Assembly: GCA_946885645.1 (NCBI GenBank)
Contig: CAMPGU010000018.1
Coordinates: 1-28,881 of the forward strand
Source: an uncultured Haloferula sp.
Lineage (GTDB): Bacteria; Verrucomicrobiota; Verrucomicrobiae; Verrucomicrobiales; Akkermansiaceae
DNA length: 28,881 bases
Direction of reading: 5' to 3'
This document shows positions 15,880 through 23,418 of this stretch, one piece after another (the first letter of the stretch is position 1; every line of letters begins with the position of its first letter). The notes beneath the pieces were generated by a model, which searched no databases, was not told where the DNA came from, and saw nothing but the letters and a program-made list of their open reading frames with translations. The translations under genes were made by a program, and so were the position numbers.

Positions 15880-16920
15880 TCAGGCGGGCAGGAGGATTTT
15901 CTCGGAGGCGCGGAAGAGATCCTGACGGTACAGCCGGGTCAGGGGAGCCGCCGTGGTTTCCGGCAGCAGCCCGGCGCCGCGCATCCCGGAGAGGAACCAG
16001 GAGGCCTTGTCGGCGGTGGGGCAATTGAGGTCGGCTCCGTAGAAGAGGTGGAAGTCGGAGGCGTCGAGATTCCCGCGCCCGGAATTGAAAACCGGTCCCA
16101 GGCTGTTCCTGAGCGTCGCGACCGAGCAGCCGGTGTAGCAGGGCTTCGCGAGGATGGAGATCAGCTCGTTCCGGAAAGACGGATCCTGGCAGACACGGCA
16201 GGCGTGGAGTAGCGCGGCTCCGAGAGCGATGCTGTCCTCGCGCCGCTCGTTCACGAATTCCCCCGTGACCAGCAGCACTTTTTCGGGGTGGCCCGTCGCG
16301 AGCTCCGCTGAGGTGGCCGGGCACCAGCCGTTGCCGTTGAGGATGCTCTCGGAATTCCAAGGCTCCCCCACGCAATAGCCGTCGATGTGGCCCGCGGCGA
16401 GGTTCCGCGGCATGAGCGGCGGAGGCAGGAAAACGATCTCCGCATCCCGCCCCGGGACGACGCCGTGGCGGCGCAGCCACGCGTGGAGCAGCAAGTGATG
16501 GGAGGAGAACCGGTGTGCGGCCGCCAGCGTGAAGGGCCGGCTCTTCTTCCACCGGTGGGAGAGATGCGCGGCCAGGCCCTCGCCGCTGCGGATGGACTCG
16601 GGCGGCAACTCGCGGGAGAGCGTGATGGCATTGCCATGCGCGCTCAAAACCAGCGGCACCGCGATCTCGCGCCGCGTCTTGCTCAGCCCGAGCGCCAGAT
16701 AGAAGGCAAGCCCGGCGATCGATTGCGCCGCATCAAGCTCCCCGTAGGAAAGCATGTCCCGGACGGTGGCCCAGCCCGGCTGGCGGGAGAGCTTCACGTT
16801 CAGCCCGTAGCTTTTGAAAAGTCCCAGCTCGTAGGCCACCGCGACCGGTGCGCAATCATTCAAGGGAACAAAGCCCAAGCGAACGGGCGAGCGGGTCTCG
16901 ATGGCGACGTGGCTTTCCAT
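15880..16920 (-). CDS. Leaderless NrtA-like protein, probable NasS-type nitrate/nitrite sensor
   Basis: 346 residues from ATG 16920, the last Met before the conserved LGFVPLNDCAPVAVAYELGLF; the open frame extends further but only over the divergent lysR gene. It shares clear blocks with NrtA of this window: LNDCAPVAVAYELGLFKSYG versus LTDCSPIVIAHEKGLFKKYG, HIDGYCVGEPWN versus KMDGFCVGEPWN, and GHPEKVL versus DHPEKVC. There is no signal peptide, so it should stay in the cytoplasm, as does NasS, which senses nitrate and holds the ANTAR protein NasT inactive. No nasT is present in the window; a lysR gene is divergent instead. Sensor role is inferred; a subunit of an unusual transporter is less likely. 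Confidence 0.75.
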   Translation of the reverse strand: MESHVAIETRSPVRLGFVPLNDCAPVAVAYELGLFKSYGLNVKLSRQPGWATVRDMLSYGELDAAQSIAGLAFYLALGLSKTRREIAVPLVLSAHGNAITLSRELPPESIRSGEGLAAHLSHRWKKSRPFTLAAAHRFSSHHLLLHAWLRRHGVVPGRDAEIVFLPPPLMPRNLAAGHIDGYCVGEPWNSESILNGNGWCPATSAELATGHPEKVLLVTGEFVNERREDSIALGAALLHACRVCQDPSFRNELISILAKPCYTGCSVATLRNSLGPVFNSGRGNLDASDFHLFYGADLNCPTADKASWFLSGMRGAGLLPETTAAPLTRLYRQDLFRASEKILLPA

Positions 16921-17011
16921 GTTTCGGCCGGTGTAGCGTAAAGGATGCCAAACGCGGGGCCTTGGCATGTCCCGTGCTGACGACGCTCCGGAATTCCGAT
17001 GAGACTCGTTC
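16921..17011. promoter_or_regulatory. Divergent promoter region between the NasS-like gene and lysR
   Basis: 91 bases. ATGCCAA at 16945-16951 and TTGGCAT at 16962-16968 form a perfect 7-bp inverted repeat with a 10-base spacer, suited to a LysR dimer site. On the plus strand 16963-16978 (TGGCATGTCCCGTGCT) resembles a sigma-54 -24/-12 promoter with GG and GC at correct spacing, 33 bases before lysR. Confidence 0.45.
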
Positions 17012-17932
17012 ATGACTGACCTGCTGCCCGATCTCCGACAATTGAGAGCGTTCGTGGCGGTAGCCGACGAGGGCAGCTTCACGCTCGCTGCCAAAAAGCT
17101 TTTCCTGACCCAGTCCGCCATCAGCCATTCCATGAAGGCGCTGGAAGATAGCCTCGGGTGCCGCCTGCTGGATCGCCTCGGCAAGAAAACCATCCTCACC
17201 GAAGAGGGCGAAGTGTTTCTCCGGCGCTGCCGCCGGGTCCTGGGCGAACTCGAGGACGCGGGCCGCGAGCTCGACGGCCTGAAACGCTGGGGCCAAGGCC
17301 GCATCCGCATCGGCGCTCCGCATTCGCTCTGCCAGTTCCTGCTGCCCACCGTGCTGCGCGAGTTCCGGGATTGTTTCCCGCGCTGCGAACCGACGATCGA
17401 AGCCGATGACACCGCCAAGCTGCTGGAGCGGATCGAGGAGCACGAGCTGGATCTCGTGCTGGGTTTGCGCCCCCGGGTGGGAACGAGCGAGGGCTACCGC
17501 CCCATTTTCCGCGATCGCATGACCTTCGCCGTATCGCCCATGCACCCGTGGGCGGAAGCGGGCAAGGTGGACGTGGAGGATCTCTCGAAAGTGCAGTTCA
17601 TCATCTACGCCCGCGCCACCGAGACCCACCGCTTGATCGAGGAGCACTTCGAGGAGCTCGGCGTCCGCACCCGTCCTCCGCTGGTGCTGGGGGATATGGA
17701 AGCGATCAAAGGCATGTCGAAGATCGGTCTCGGCGTGGGCATCGTGGCGCCCTGGGTGGCGAAGCGTGAATTCGACGACGGTTCGCTCGTCGCGATTCCT
17801 GTCCACGGCGAGCCCATCGAGCGCGAGTGGGGGATCTTCTTCAATACCGACCGGAAGATGAGCCTCATCGAGGAAACCTTCGCCGGCATCGCGGAAATGG
17901 TGGGCAGCGAATTGGGCGGCTCGGGGCATTGA
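17012..17932 (+). CDS. LysR-family transcriptional regulator, probable nitrate-island regulator
   Basis: 306 residues. Winged helix-turn-helix at residues 6-65: LRQLRAFVAVADEGSFTLAAKKLFLTQSAISHSMKALEDSLGCRLLDR. The effector domain begins near 95 (GRIRIGAPHSLCQFLLPTVLREFRDCFP) and shows the two-lobed pattern of LysR co-inducer pockets. It is divergent from the NasS-like gene across 91 bases that hold an inverted repeat, the normal layout for autoregulation and control of the divergent operon. Related roles are known for NtcB, CbbR and NAC-type LysR proteins; which one this equals cannot be said. It is convergent with the HAD gene, 15 bases away, with no clear terminator. Confidence 0.85.
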   Translation: MTDLLPDLRQLRAFVAVADEGSFTLAAKKLFLTQSAISHSMKALEDSLGCRLLDRLGKKTILTEEGEVFLRRCRRVLGELEDAGRELDGLKRWGQGRIRIGAPHSLCQFLLPTVLREFRDCFPRCEPTIEADDTAKLLERIEEHELDLVLGLRPRVGTSEGYRPIFRDRMTFAVSPMHPWAEAGKVDVEDLSKVQFIIYARATETHRLIEEHFEELGVRTRPPLVLGDMEAIKGMSKIGLGVGIVAPWVAKREFDDGSLVAIPVHGEPIEREWGIFFNTDRKMSLIEETFAGIAEMVGSELGGSGH

Positions 17933-17947
17933 TTGCCGGGAGATTTG

Positions 17948-18685
17948 CTAGGACTCCCCGCCCGTGATCTGCAGGAGCTGGCACAGCTCTGTTAGAACCG
18001 CGTCCGCACCGCAGTCCTCCGGCGACCTTCCGCGCAGCCTCAGCGAGCATGCATCGCCCGCGAAGAGTGCCGTACGGAAGCCCGCCGCCCGCGCGGGATC
18101 GATGTCGTTCCTCACGTCGTTGCCGAGGTAGAGCACCGCTGCCGGAGCAATCCCGCGCCCGGCCAGGAGAGCCCGCGCCGCTTTGAAAAGGGAGGGATCG
18201 GGTTTCGCGCGAAGGAGCTGATAAGAAAAGACGACGAGGCCCGGGTCGATGCCCAGGGCCTCCAGCGGCGCGTGCAGGTTTTCCTCCAGCACCGGGAGCG
18301 TGTAGAATTGGGCATTGGAGATGAGGCCCAGGGTGAAGCCGCGGCGGTGCAGCGCGCGCAGCGTGCCGGCCGCGCCGGGCATTTCAGCCGTCGGGTTGCA
18401 GGCGAGCTCGTGGCGCAGGGCGAGTTCCTCGATCTCCGCGGGAGCGAGTGCCGGATGCAGCGCGGCATGGATCTCCCGGATATCCACTTCCGGAAAGGGG
18501 AGGCCCGAGGCGGCGTGGGCGGCCTCGATGGCGGTGCGGATCCGGGGGTCGGGATGGCTTTCGCCCGCCTCCGAGATCAGGAGGGTGCCGTAGATGTCGA
18601 AGAGCACCGCCTTGATCCCCGGCAGGAAAGGTAGCCGCGGGACGACGCCGGAGGGTGCGGGTCGTGGAGGGGGGCTGCCGCTCAC
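17948..18685 (-). CDS. HAD-superfamily hydrolase
   Basis: 245 residues from a GTG at 18685 that overlaps the upstream glycosyltransferase stop by four bases (GTGA); the longer open frame to 19420 is only a shadow of that gene. Motif I is VLFDIYGTLL with nucleophile Asp30, motif II LGLISNAQF, motif III Lys in RAKPDPSLF, motif IV LYLGNDVRNDI. The second motif I position is Tyr rather than Asp, as in haloacid dehalogenase-like members, so acid catalysis differs from typical phosphatases. As last gene after gpgS and two transferases it is a candidate phosphatase for a phosphorylated glucosylglycerate intermediate. The Tyr weakens that idea; unrelated housekeeping is possible. Confidence 0.75.
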   Translation of the reverse strand: MSGSPPPRPAPSGVVPRLPFLPGIKAVLFDIYGTLLISEAGESHPDPRIRTAIEAAHAASGLPFPEVDIREIHAALHPALAPAEIEELALRHELACNPTAEMPGAAGTLRALHRRGFTLGLISNAQFYTLPVLEENLHAPLEALGIDPGLVVFSYQLLRAKPDPSLFKAARALLAGRGIAPAAVLYLGNDVRNDIDPARAAGFRTALFAGDACSLRLRGRSPEDCGADAVLTELCQLLQITGGES

Positions 18686-20160
18686 GTGCACAGGAAATGG
18701 AACGAGCCCGGCTTGAGGAAACGCGCCAGCACCTTGTGCTTGGGCACATACTCGGGCGGCGCAGGCCGGGCCTCGGCGAGGCTGCCGTAGAGGCTCTCCA
18801 GCCGCGCGGCGTAGGCTTCCGTGGAGTAGGGGAGCAGGTCCTGGAGTTTGGCCGTCGGATCGGTCACCTTCAGGGTGCGGCGCAGCCAGCTGCCTGCGGG
18901 CTGGGTCTCGGCGCGGATCTCCACCAGCACGCTGTCCGTGCCATCGCCCGCCAGGATGCGGTGGATCACCTGCCGCTGGAGATCCTCCGGCAGATTGCCG
19001 AAGTCGAGATGGCCCTTGTGCAGCATGGCCGCGAAGGACCGCTCGAGATGCTCGTTCGACATCGCCTGCCCGTACGTTTCCAAGGTCGCGCGCAGGCCGC
19101 GTACCAGCCGCTGGCGCAGCGTTTCCATGCCGACCCACGAGACCGGCACGAGCAGCCGGTCGTAAAGGCGCCCCGGCACGATGCCCGCTTCGGCAAAGTC
19201 GTTCGTCACGGCGGGAAGATTGCGGCCCAGCAAGGGCTTGCCGAGGGTGATGGGCTCCAGGAAACCGAGCCCGAAACCCTCCGCCACGGAGGTGGTGATG
19301 CAGTGGGTGGAGTGGCGCAGCCAGCTCGCGTAGCTGCGGGGAGCTTTCGGCGAAGGCGAGAGGTGCCCGACGGCATCCAGCATCACCGGCAGCCCCGTAT
19401 CCCGCGCGAAAGCCACCCACTCGTCATGGACGGGCACCCAGCGCTCGTTGTCGGGGCCCAGGCTGACGGCGTAGCGGGTGCCCTTCGGCGACAGCGCGGC
19501 CAGCAGGAAAAGCTCGCCGAGATTCTTCCGGCGGATGCCGCGCACCGGGTACAGCACCAGCGCATGCTCTGGAGCCTTCTCCGGCGGCTTCACCTTGGCC
19601 GGGGGCGTGATGGCATTCGGCAGCAGGACGGACTGGGCCGCGGGCAGGCCGGCGGCGAGGAAATGCGCGCGGTCCCGCGAATTGATGAAAGCCAGCCGGA
19701 TGCGGGGCGAGTGCGGGTACAGGGTGTCCGTATCGGCGATGACGGGATAGTTCTGCGAGCGACCGTCTTCGGCGAAGTCGTGGAACTGCAGGACCATCGC
19801 CTCCCCGGCCTCGGCAAGGATGGCCACGGCCTCCGCCATCGCCCGGTTCCGCCCTAGCGAGTGATTGTGAAAATGCCAGACCACCGGGCCCGGGCCCAGC
19901 GCGCTGGAGACCGCGCCGCGCATCGCCTGCACCAATTGCAGGCTGCTGATGCCGCCGGGCTCCGTGCCGTAGCCCAGCCCCTCCACGACCTGCACCGGCA
20001 GCTTTTCTCCGCTTTCATCCGGCTCTCCGCTCAGGATCACGTGCGGCACTCCCTTTTCCGTCAGGCAGCGGGAAGCGGTATGGATCACGCGCGTGACCCC
20101 GCCGCGGTGAAGGTGGTAGTGAACGATGGCGACGGAGTAGGGGGTGCTCATGAGTCTCAT
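18682..20160 (-). CDS. GT4-like (GT-B fold) glycosyltransferase
   Basis: 492 residues. N-terminal Rossmann-type half: VAIVHYHLHRGGVTRVI, with the Gly-rich turn typical of GT-B enzymes, then WHFHNHSLGRN and a bridge. Nucleotide-sugar half: VRGIRRKNLGELFLL with Arg/Lys near 207-212, and SVAEGFGLGFLEP with the EX7E pair Glu294/Glu302. A C-terminal extension of about 150 residues follows. An ATG at 20151 (MSTPYSV) is equally possible; both starts lie within 13 bases of the GNAT stop. Its place after gpgS suggests transfer of a second sugar to glucosyl(phospho)glycerate, as in mannosylglucosylglycerate synthesis. Donor and acceptor cannot be read from sequence. Confidence 0.8.
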   Translation of the reverse strand: MRLMSTPYSVAIVHYHLHRGGVTRVIHTASRCLTEKGVPHVILSGEPDESGEKLPVQVVEGLGYGTEPGGISSLQLVQAMRGAVSSALGPGPVVWHFHNHSLGRNRAMAEAVAILAEAGEAMVLQFHDFAEDGRSQNYPVIADTDTLYPHSPRIRLAFINSRDRAHFLAAGLPAAQSVLLPNAITPPAKVKPPEKAPEHALVLYPVRGIRRKNLGELFLLAALSPKGTRYAVSLGPDNERWVPVHDEWVAFARDTGLPVMLDAVGHLSPSPKAPRSYASWLRHSTHCITTSVAEGFGLGFLEPITLGKPLLGRNLPAVTNDFAEAGIVPGRLYDRLLVPVSWVGMETLRQRLVRGLRATLETYGQAMSNEHLERSFAAMLHKGHLDFGNLPEDLQRQVIHRILAGDGTDSVLVEIRAETQPAGSWLRRTLKVTDPTAKLQDLLPYSTEAYAARLESLYGSLAEARPAPPEYVPKHKVLARFLKPGSFHFLCT

Positions 20161-20163
20161 GTT

Positions 20164-20610
20164 TCAACGGTCGAGCGGGCCGAGGGGTTTCACGAAGTGG
20201 AAGCCCCAGATCTCGAAGCCGAGGCGGTGATAGAGACGATGCGACGGGTGATTGGAGGTATAGCTGTCGAGCACCGCCAGATTGCACTCCTTTTCCCGGG
20301 CAAAGGCCTCGAGGTGCCGGATGAGGGCTGAGCCCAGCCCGGACGAGCGCAGCGCCGGATCCACCACCAGATTGTCCAGTTCCAGATAGCGCCCGCACCA
20401 GATTTTCGTGGCGATCCAGACACCCGCCACGGCCGCCAGCTTGCCATCCGGAAAGGCCCCGAAAGCGTGATAGTGCGGGTGATCGGCGAGAATCGACTCG
20501 AACCGCCGGCGCAGGACCTCGGCCGGGATTCCGGGATTCAGATGTCCGAGCAATTCCGTGGCGGCAGGCAGGTCCTCCGGCACCAGTTCGCGTATCTCCG
20601 GCGAGCTCAC
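20164..20610 (-). CDS. GNAT-family N-acetyltransferase
   Basis: 148 residues, one complete GNAT domain. Motif A is LELDNLVVDPALRSSGLGSALIRHLE, with RSSGLG as the acetyl-CoA pyrophosphate loop; motif B follows at LAVLDSYTSNHPSHRLYHRLGFEIWGFHFVK. The GTG start overlaps the gpgS stop by four bases (GTGA), a strong sign of co-translation. In a compatible-solute operon it might acetylate an amine or a sugar intermediate; no substrate is indicated by the sequence. Confidence 0.82.
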   Translation of the reverse strand: MSSPEIRELVPEDLPAATELLGHLNPGIPAEVLRRRFESILADHPHYHAFGAFPDGKLAAVAGVWIATKIWCGRYLELDNLVVDPALRSSGLGSALIRHLEAFAREKECNLAVLDSYTSNHPSHRLYHRLGFEIWGFHFVKPLGPLDR

Positions 20611-21500
20611 GCCGTCTTCTTAGCGCGCTCCGCCGCGGCAGGGAAGCGCTCGCGATACTCCGGCAGAGAAATCATCGGCGGGCGCTCCCCGGGCGCAGGA
20701 AAGGGGATGGGATAGCGCGAGAAAAAGGCGTCCAGGATTTCACCGGACATCCTCCCGAGCTGTGCCAGCGAGCGGTTCCGGTGGATCCGCTCGTCCAGGT
20801 CGGTTTGGGCGAAGGCTCCCATCCCGTGCGCGCGGTGGACATCGAGCAGGTGCGCGGTCTCCACGCCGTAGCCGGTGGGGAAGGGAATCGCCTCCAGGAT
20901 TTCCCGGCGCGCGGCATATTCGCCGGCCAGCGGCTGGTGGAGGCCCGTCAATTCCGGGCAGAAGCGCTGGAAGAGCGGCCGCACCAGGATCTCCGTGACC
21001 CTGCCACCCCCGCGGGGATCCACGCCCTCCGCGGCCAGAAGCGGCCGCTCGTAAAAGCCCTTCACGTAGCCGATCCCCGGATGCCGGATCAGCGGCCCCA
21101 CCGTCCCGTAAACGAAACGCGGGTGGATATTCCCGATATCGCCATCCACGAAGCACAGGATATCCCCGGTGAGATGATGGACCGCTTTCCACAGGTTCTC
21201 GCCCTTGCCGGTCCGCTGGCCGTGGAAGGGCAGGATATCCGCCGCAAGAACGACCTCCGCTCCCGCATCCGCCGCCAGAGCGCAGGTGCGATCCGTGGAG
21301 CCGGAGTCGATGACGACCACCTGATCGAGGAGCGCATGCTTTTCTAACAGCGCCTCCCGGAGCACCGATACCACGCGGGCAATGGTTCCCTCCTCATTGA
21401 GCGTCGGGATGCAGAGGGACACGCGCAGCCCCGCGGCTTCCTTTTCCGCCACCAGGGCGGGGATATCGGCGAAATCGTGGTGATGGAAGGTGCAGGGCAT
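20607..21500 (-). CDS. gpgS: Glucosyl-3-phosphoglycerate synthase
   Basis: 297 residues, GT81-type inverted-repeat-free GT-A fold. It transfers glucose from a nucleotide sugar to 3-phosphoglycerate, first step to glucosylglycerate. Seen: VSLCIPTLNEEGTIARVV, VVVIDSGSTDRT, metal site FVDGDIGNIHPRFVYG (Asp119, Asp121), YVKGFYERPL, GGGRVTEILVRPLF, LAGEYAARRE, FPTGYGVET and ERIHRNRSL, the GpgS sequence in order. The start at 21500 is chosen because the ATG sits in TGATG with the upstream hsp33-like stop, and an upstream extension has no family similarity. It leads a tight run gpgS-GNAT-GT4-HAD. Confidence 0.9.
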   Translation of the reverse strand: MPCTFHHHDFADIPALVAEKEAAGLRVSLCIPTLNEEGTIARVVSVLREALLEKHALLDQVVVIDSGSTDRTCALAADAGAEVVLAADILPFHGQRTGKGENLWKAVHHLTGDILCFVDGDIGNIHPRFVYGTVGPLIRHPGIGYVKGFYERPLLAAEGVDPRGGGRVTEILVRPLFQRFCPELTGLHQPLAGEYAARREILEAIPFPTGYGVETAHLLDVHRAHGMGAFAQTDLDERIHRNRSLAQLGRMSGEILDAFFSRYPIPFPAPGERPPMISLPEYRERFPAAAERAKKTA

Positions 21501-22279
21501 CAAATCATATCCCGCGTGACCCGGTACTTCGCCGCGCAGCGCGGGCACTGGACGGTGATGACGTCCGCGTCCTCGAAGAGATCGTCCGGCCGCTCCCGCC
21601 ATGAGCCGAGCACCGGCAGGATTTTCCCGAGATCGCAGCCGCAGTGGAAGCGGAAGCGCCGCGTCTCCAGCAGGGTGGTCTCCTCCGTCTCCTGCACGCG
21701 TTCCGCCGCTTCGGCATCGAGGGCGGCCAGCCAATCTTCATCGCAATCCGGCTGGGCGGTCACCAGCGTGAAAAGCTCGTCCTCGTGGCGGAACATCCGG
21801 GCCGGCCGCTGCTCGGACTGCGCATAGAATTGCTCCACCCAGTGCAGCGGGTCGCGGTCGGCCACTTCCAGCATCGAAAGCCGGGGCTCGTCGAAGTGCT
21901 TCGCGGTCACCTGGGAATAGAAGAAATTCCGGTCCGGCTCCCGCACGTCTTCGGTAAAGATCCGGCCGGTCACCGCCTCCTCCAGCGAACTGGCGGTGGC
22001 GAAGATATTCACCCGCGGCGCGCGCAGGTTCACCGTCCATGCCATCGTTTCCGCCCATGGCCGTGCGACGGAGTGCAAGGTGATGCCCGCGAGGAAATCC
22101 TTCAGCATCTCGTCCAGCTCTTGCGAATGCCGGATGCCGTGCTGCATCAGGTGCAGGTAATAGTCCGTGTAGATCGGCGCGAACTTCGCCCGCAGCACGA
22201 GGGCATTCCGGTGCCGGACGAAGATCGATTCGACCTTGATGTATTCCTCGACGTTTTCTACCTGCTCCGGCTCTTCCAC
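21500..22279 (-). CDS. hslO: Hsp33-family redox-regulated chaperone, divergent
   Basis: 259 residues from a GTG. The C-terminal zinc motif is intact: Cys213, Cys215 (HCGC) and Cys245, Cys248 (CPRC) with 29 residues between, fitting CXC-X27-32-CXXC of Hsp33, which releases zinc and forms disulfides under oxidative stress. WVEQFYAQSEQRPARMFRHEDELF matches the Hsp33 block around YYxxSEQ. The N-terminal half is weakly conserved: the usual long glycine-rich sheet region is shorter, so total length is about 30 residues under the typical 290. It is translationally joined to gpgS by TGATG. The family call rests mainly on the C-terminal half. Confidence 0.75.
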   Translation of the reverse strand: MEEPEQVENVEEYIKVESIFVRHRNALVLRAKFAPIYTDYYLHLMQHGIRHSQELDEMLKDFLAGITLHSVARPWAETMAWTVNLRAPRVNIFATASSLEEAVTGRIFTEDVREPDRNFFYSQVTAKHFDEPRLSMLEVADRDPLHWVEQFYAQSEQRPARMFRHEDELFTLVTAQPDCDEDWLAALDAEAAERVQETEETTLLETRRFRFHCGCDLGKILPVLGSWRERPDDLFEDADVITVQCPRCAAKYRVTRDMI

Positions 22280-22318
22280 GCCGCAGGGTAGAGGCGGAAA
22301 TCGCCCGATTCCAAACGA

Positions 22319-23239
22319 TTATTTTCCGGTGCCGGCTTGCGAAAGATCCCGCTCCTCGGGTGCCTCCAGCCGTGCCTTGGCGACGGAGAGGTAGTAATCG
22401 TCCAGCTCGATCCCGGTGAATCCCGCGATGCCTTGCCGCCGGGCCGCCACGGCGGAGCTGCCAATGCCCAGGAAGGGATCCAGCAGGCGGGTGGCGGTGC
22501 CTTTTCCGTGCAGGCGGATGCACTGCTCCACCAGCGCCACCGGAAAGCTCGCCGGATGAGGGCGGTCCTTGTCCCGGGAGTTGATGGTGTCGTACGGGAT
22601 AAACCAGGTATTCCCCCGGCAGCGGCGGTCGATCCCGCCCGTATGGCCCCAGCGCGCGATGTTGGATTTGTCCTGATAGGGCACCCCCGCGGCCCGGCGA
22701 TCCATCGTCACCTCGCCCCGCTTCGTGAGGTGAAAGACATACTCGTGGCAGTCGTTCACGAAGCGCTTCGAATTGATCGGCTTGAAATGCCCCGCGCTGA
22801 TCTGATCCCCGGCCCGGGTCTCCACGGTGATCGATTTGATCCAGTGGAAGGTATTCTGCAGCACGAAGAGCGGCTCCGGCCCCTCGGTGAAGGCCAGCAC
22901 GATCTGGTGCGGCAGCAGCGGATTCGCGGGGGAAGCTCCGACATTCAGGAAGAAGGAGCCGTCATCGGCCAGCACTCGCTTCAGCTCCGCGGCCCAGGCG
23001 CGGCACCATTCCAGGAATTCGGTGCGGCCGGCGGTGTCGTCGAAGCTGCGGTAGGCGATGCCGAGATTGTAGGGCGGGGAAGTCACCACCAAATCCACCG
23101 AGCCTCCGGGCAGGGTAGGAAGAACTTGAAGGCAGTCGCCGTGGTGGAGCACGGGGAGAGGATGAACGTCGGGAACGAAAGATCCAATGTTGAACCTCGA
23201 ACGCAGGAGGGAAATCAAGCCGCCCCGAAATCCGGCCAT
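22319..23239 (-). CDS. Solitary DNA methyltransferase (beta-type, N4-C or N6-A)
   Basis: 306 residues. Catalytic motif IV TSPPYNLG at 53-60 precedes the target-recognition region and the SAM-binding DPFLGIGSSAVAARRQG near 267, so the order is that of beta-class methyltransferases; TSPPY is frequent among N4-cytosine enzymes. LHHGDCLQVLPTLPGGSVDLV lies just before motif IV. No restriction endonuclease is adjacent, so it looks like an orphan modification enzyme, possibly regulatory. The ATG lies 25 bases inside the 67-aa gene, suggesting coupling. Recognition sequence is unknown. Confidence 0.85.
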   Translation of the reverse strand: MAGFRGGLISLLRSRFNIGSFVPDVHPLPVLHHGDCLQVLPTLPGGSVDLVVTSPPYNLGIAYRSFDDTAGRTEFLEWCRAWAAELKRVLADDGSFFLNVGASPANPLLPHQIVLAFTEGPEPLFVLQNTFHWIKSITVETRAGDQISAGHFKPINSKRFVNDCHEYVFHLTKRGEVTMDRRAAGVPYQDKSNIARWGHTGGIDRRCRGNTWFIPYDTINSRDKDRPHPASFPVALVEQCIRLHGKGTATRLLDPFLGIGSSAVAARRQGIAGFTGIELDDYYLSVAKARLEAPEERDLSQAGTGK

Positions 23240-23418
23240 TCCTCGGTTTGGCGGCCTTCGCTGCGCATGAAATCAGCGAGGATCTCTTCGTCCGTCATTG
23301 CGGCACGGGTTTTGGTCGCCGCGTCGCCACGCACCCATGCTTCGAAAGTGCCCAAGTCCACTTGGGGCGGGGCGGGGTGCCCGGAAAGGTCGGGAAGATT
23401 GAGGTCGATGATCTTCAT
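23215..23418 (-). CDS. 67-residue protein paired with the nucleotidyltransferase
   Basis: A small acidic protein (MKIIDLNLPDLSGHPAPPQ..., ending TEEWPDFGAA), no cysteine and no membrane segment, and a helix-forming middle (AMTDEEILADFMRSEG). The ATG overlaps the nucleotidyltransferase stop by four bases (ATGA). I do not recognise the family. A short gene locked to a nucleotidyltransferase gene is the usual shape of a toxin-antitoxin module, so an antitoxin-like role is possible but unproven. Confidence 0.65.
   Translation of the reverse strand: MKIIDLNLPDLSGHPAPPQVDLGTFEAWVRGDAATKTRAAMTDEEILADFMRSEGRQTEEWPDFGAA

Noticed and set aside
16936..16950. Sigma-54-like promoter for the NasS-like gene on the minus strand
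   Set aside because: GG and GC spacing fits, but the transcript would start only about five bases before the ATG, and the other consensus bases are poor.
16921..17418. N-terminal extension of the NasS-like gene across the lysR gene
   Set aside because: Ser/Arg-rich shadow of lysR; the conserved core begins after the ATG at 16920.
18686..19420. N-terminal extension of the HAD gene to 490 residues
   Set aside because: It overlaps the glycosyltransferase in another frame and has no homology-like pattern; the GTG at 18685 fits the overlap style of neighbours.
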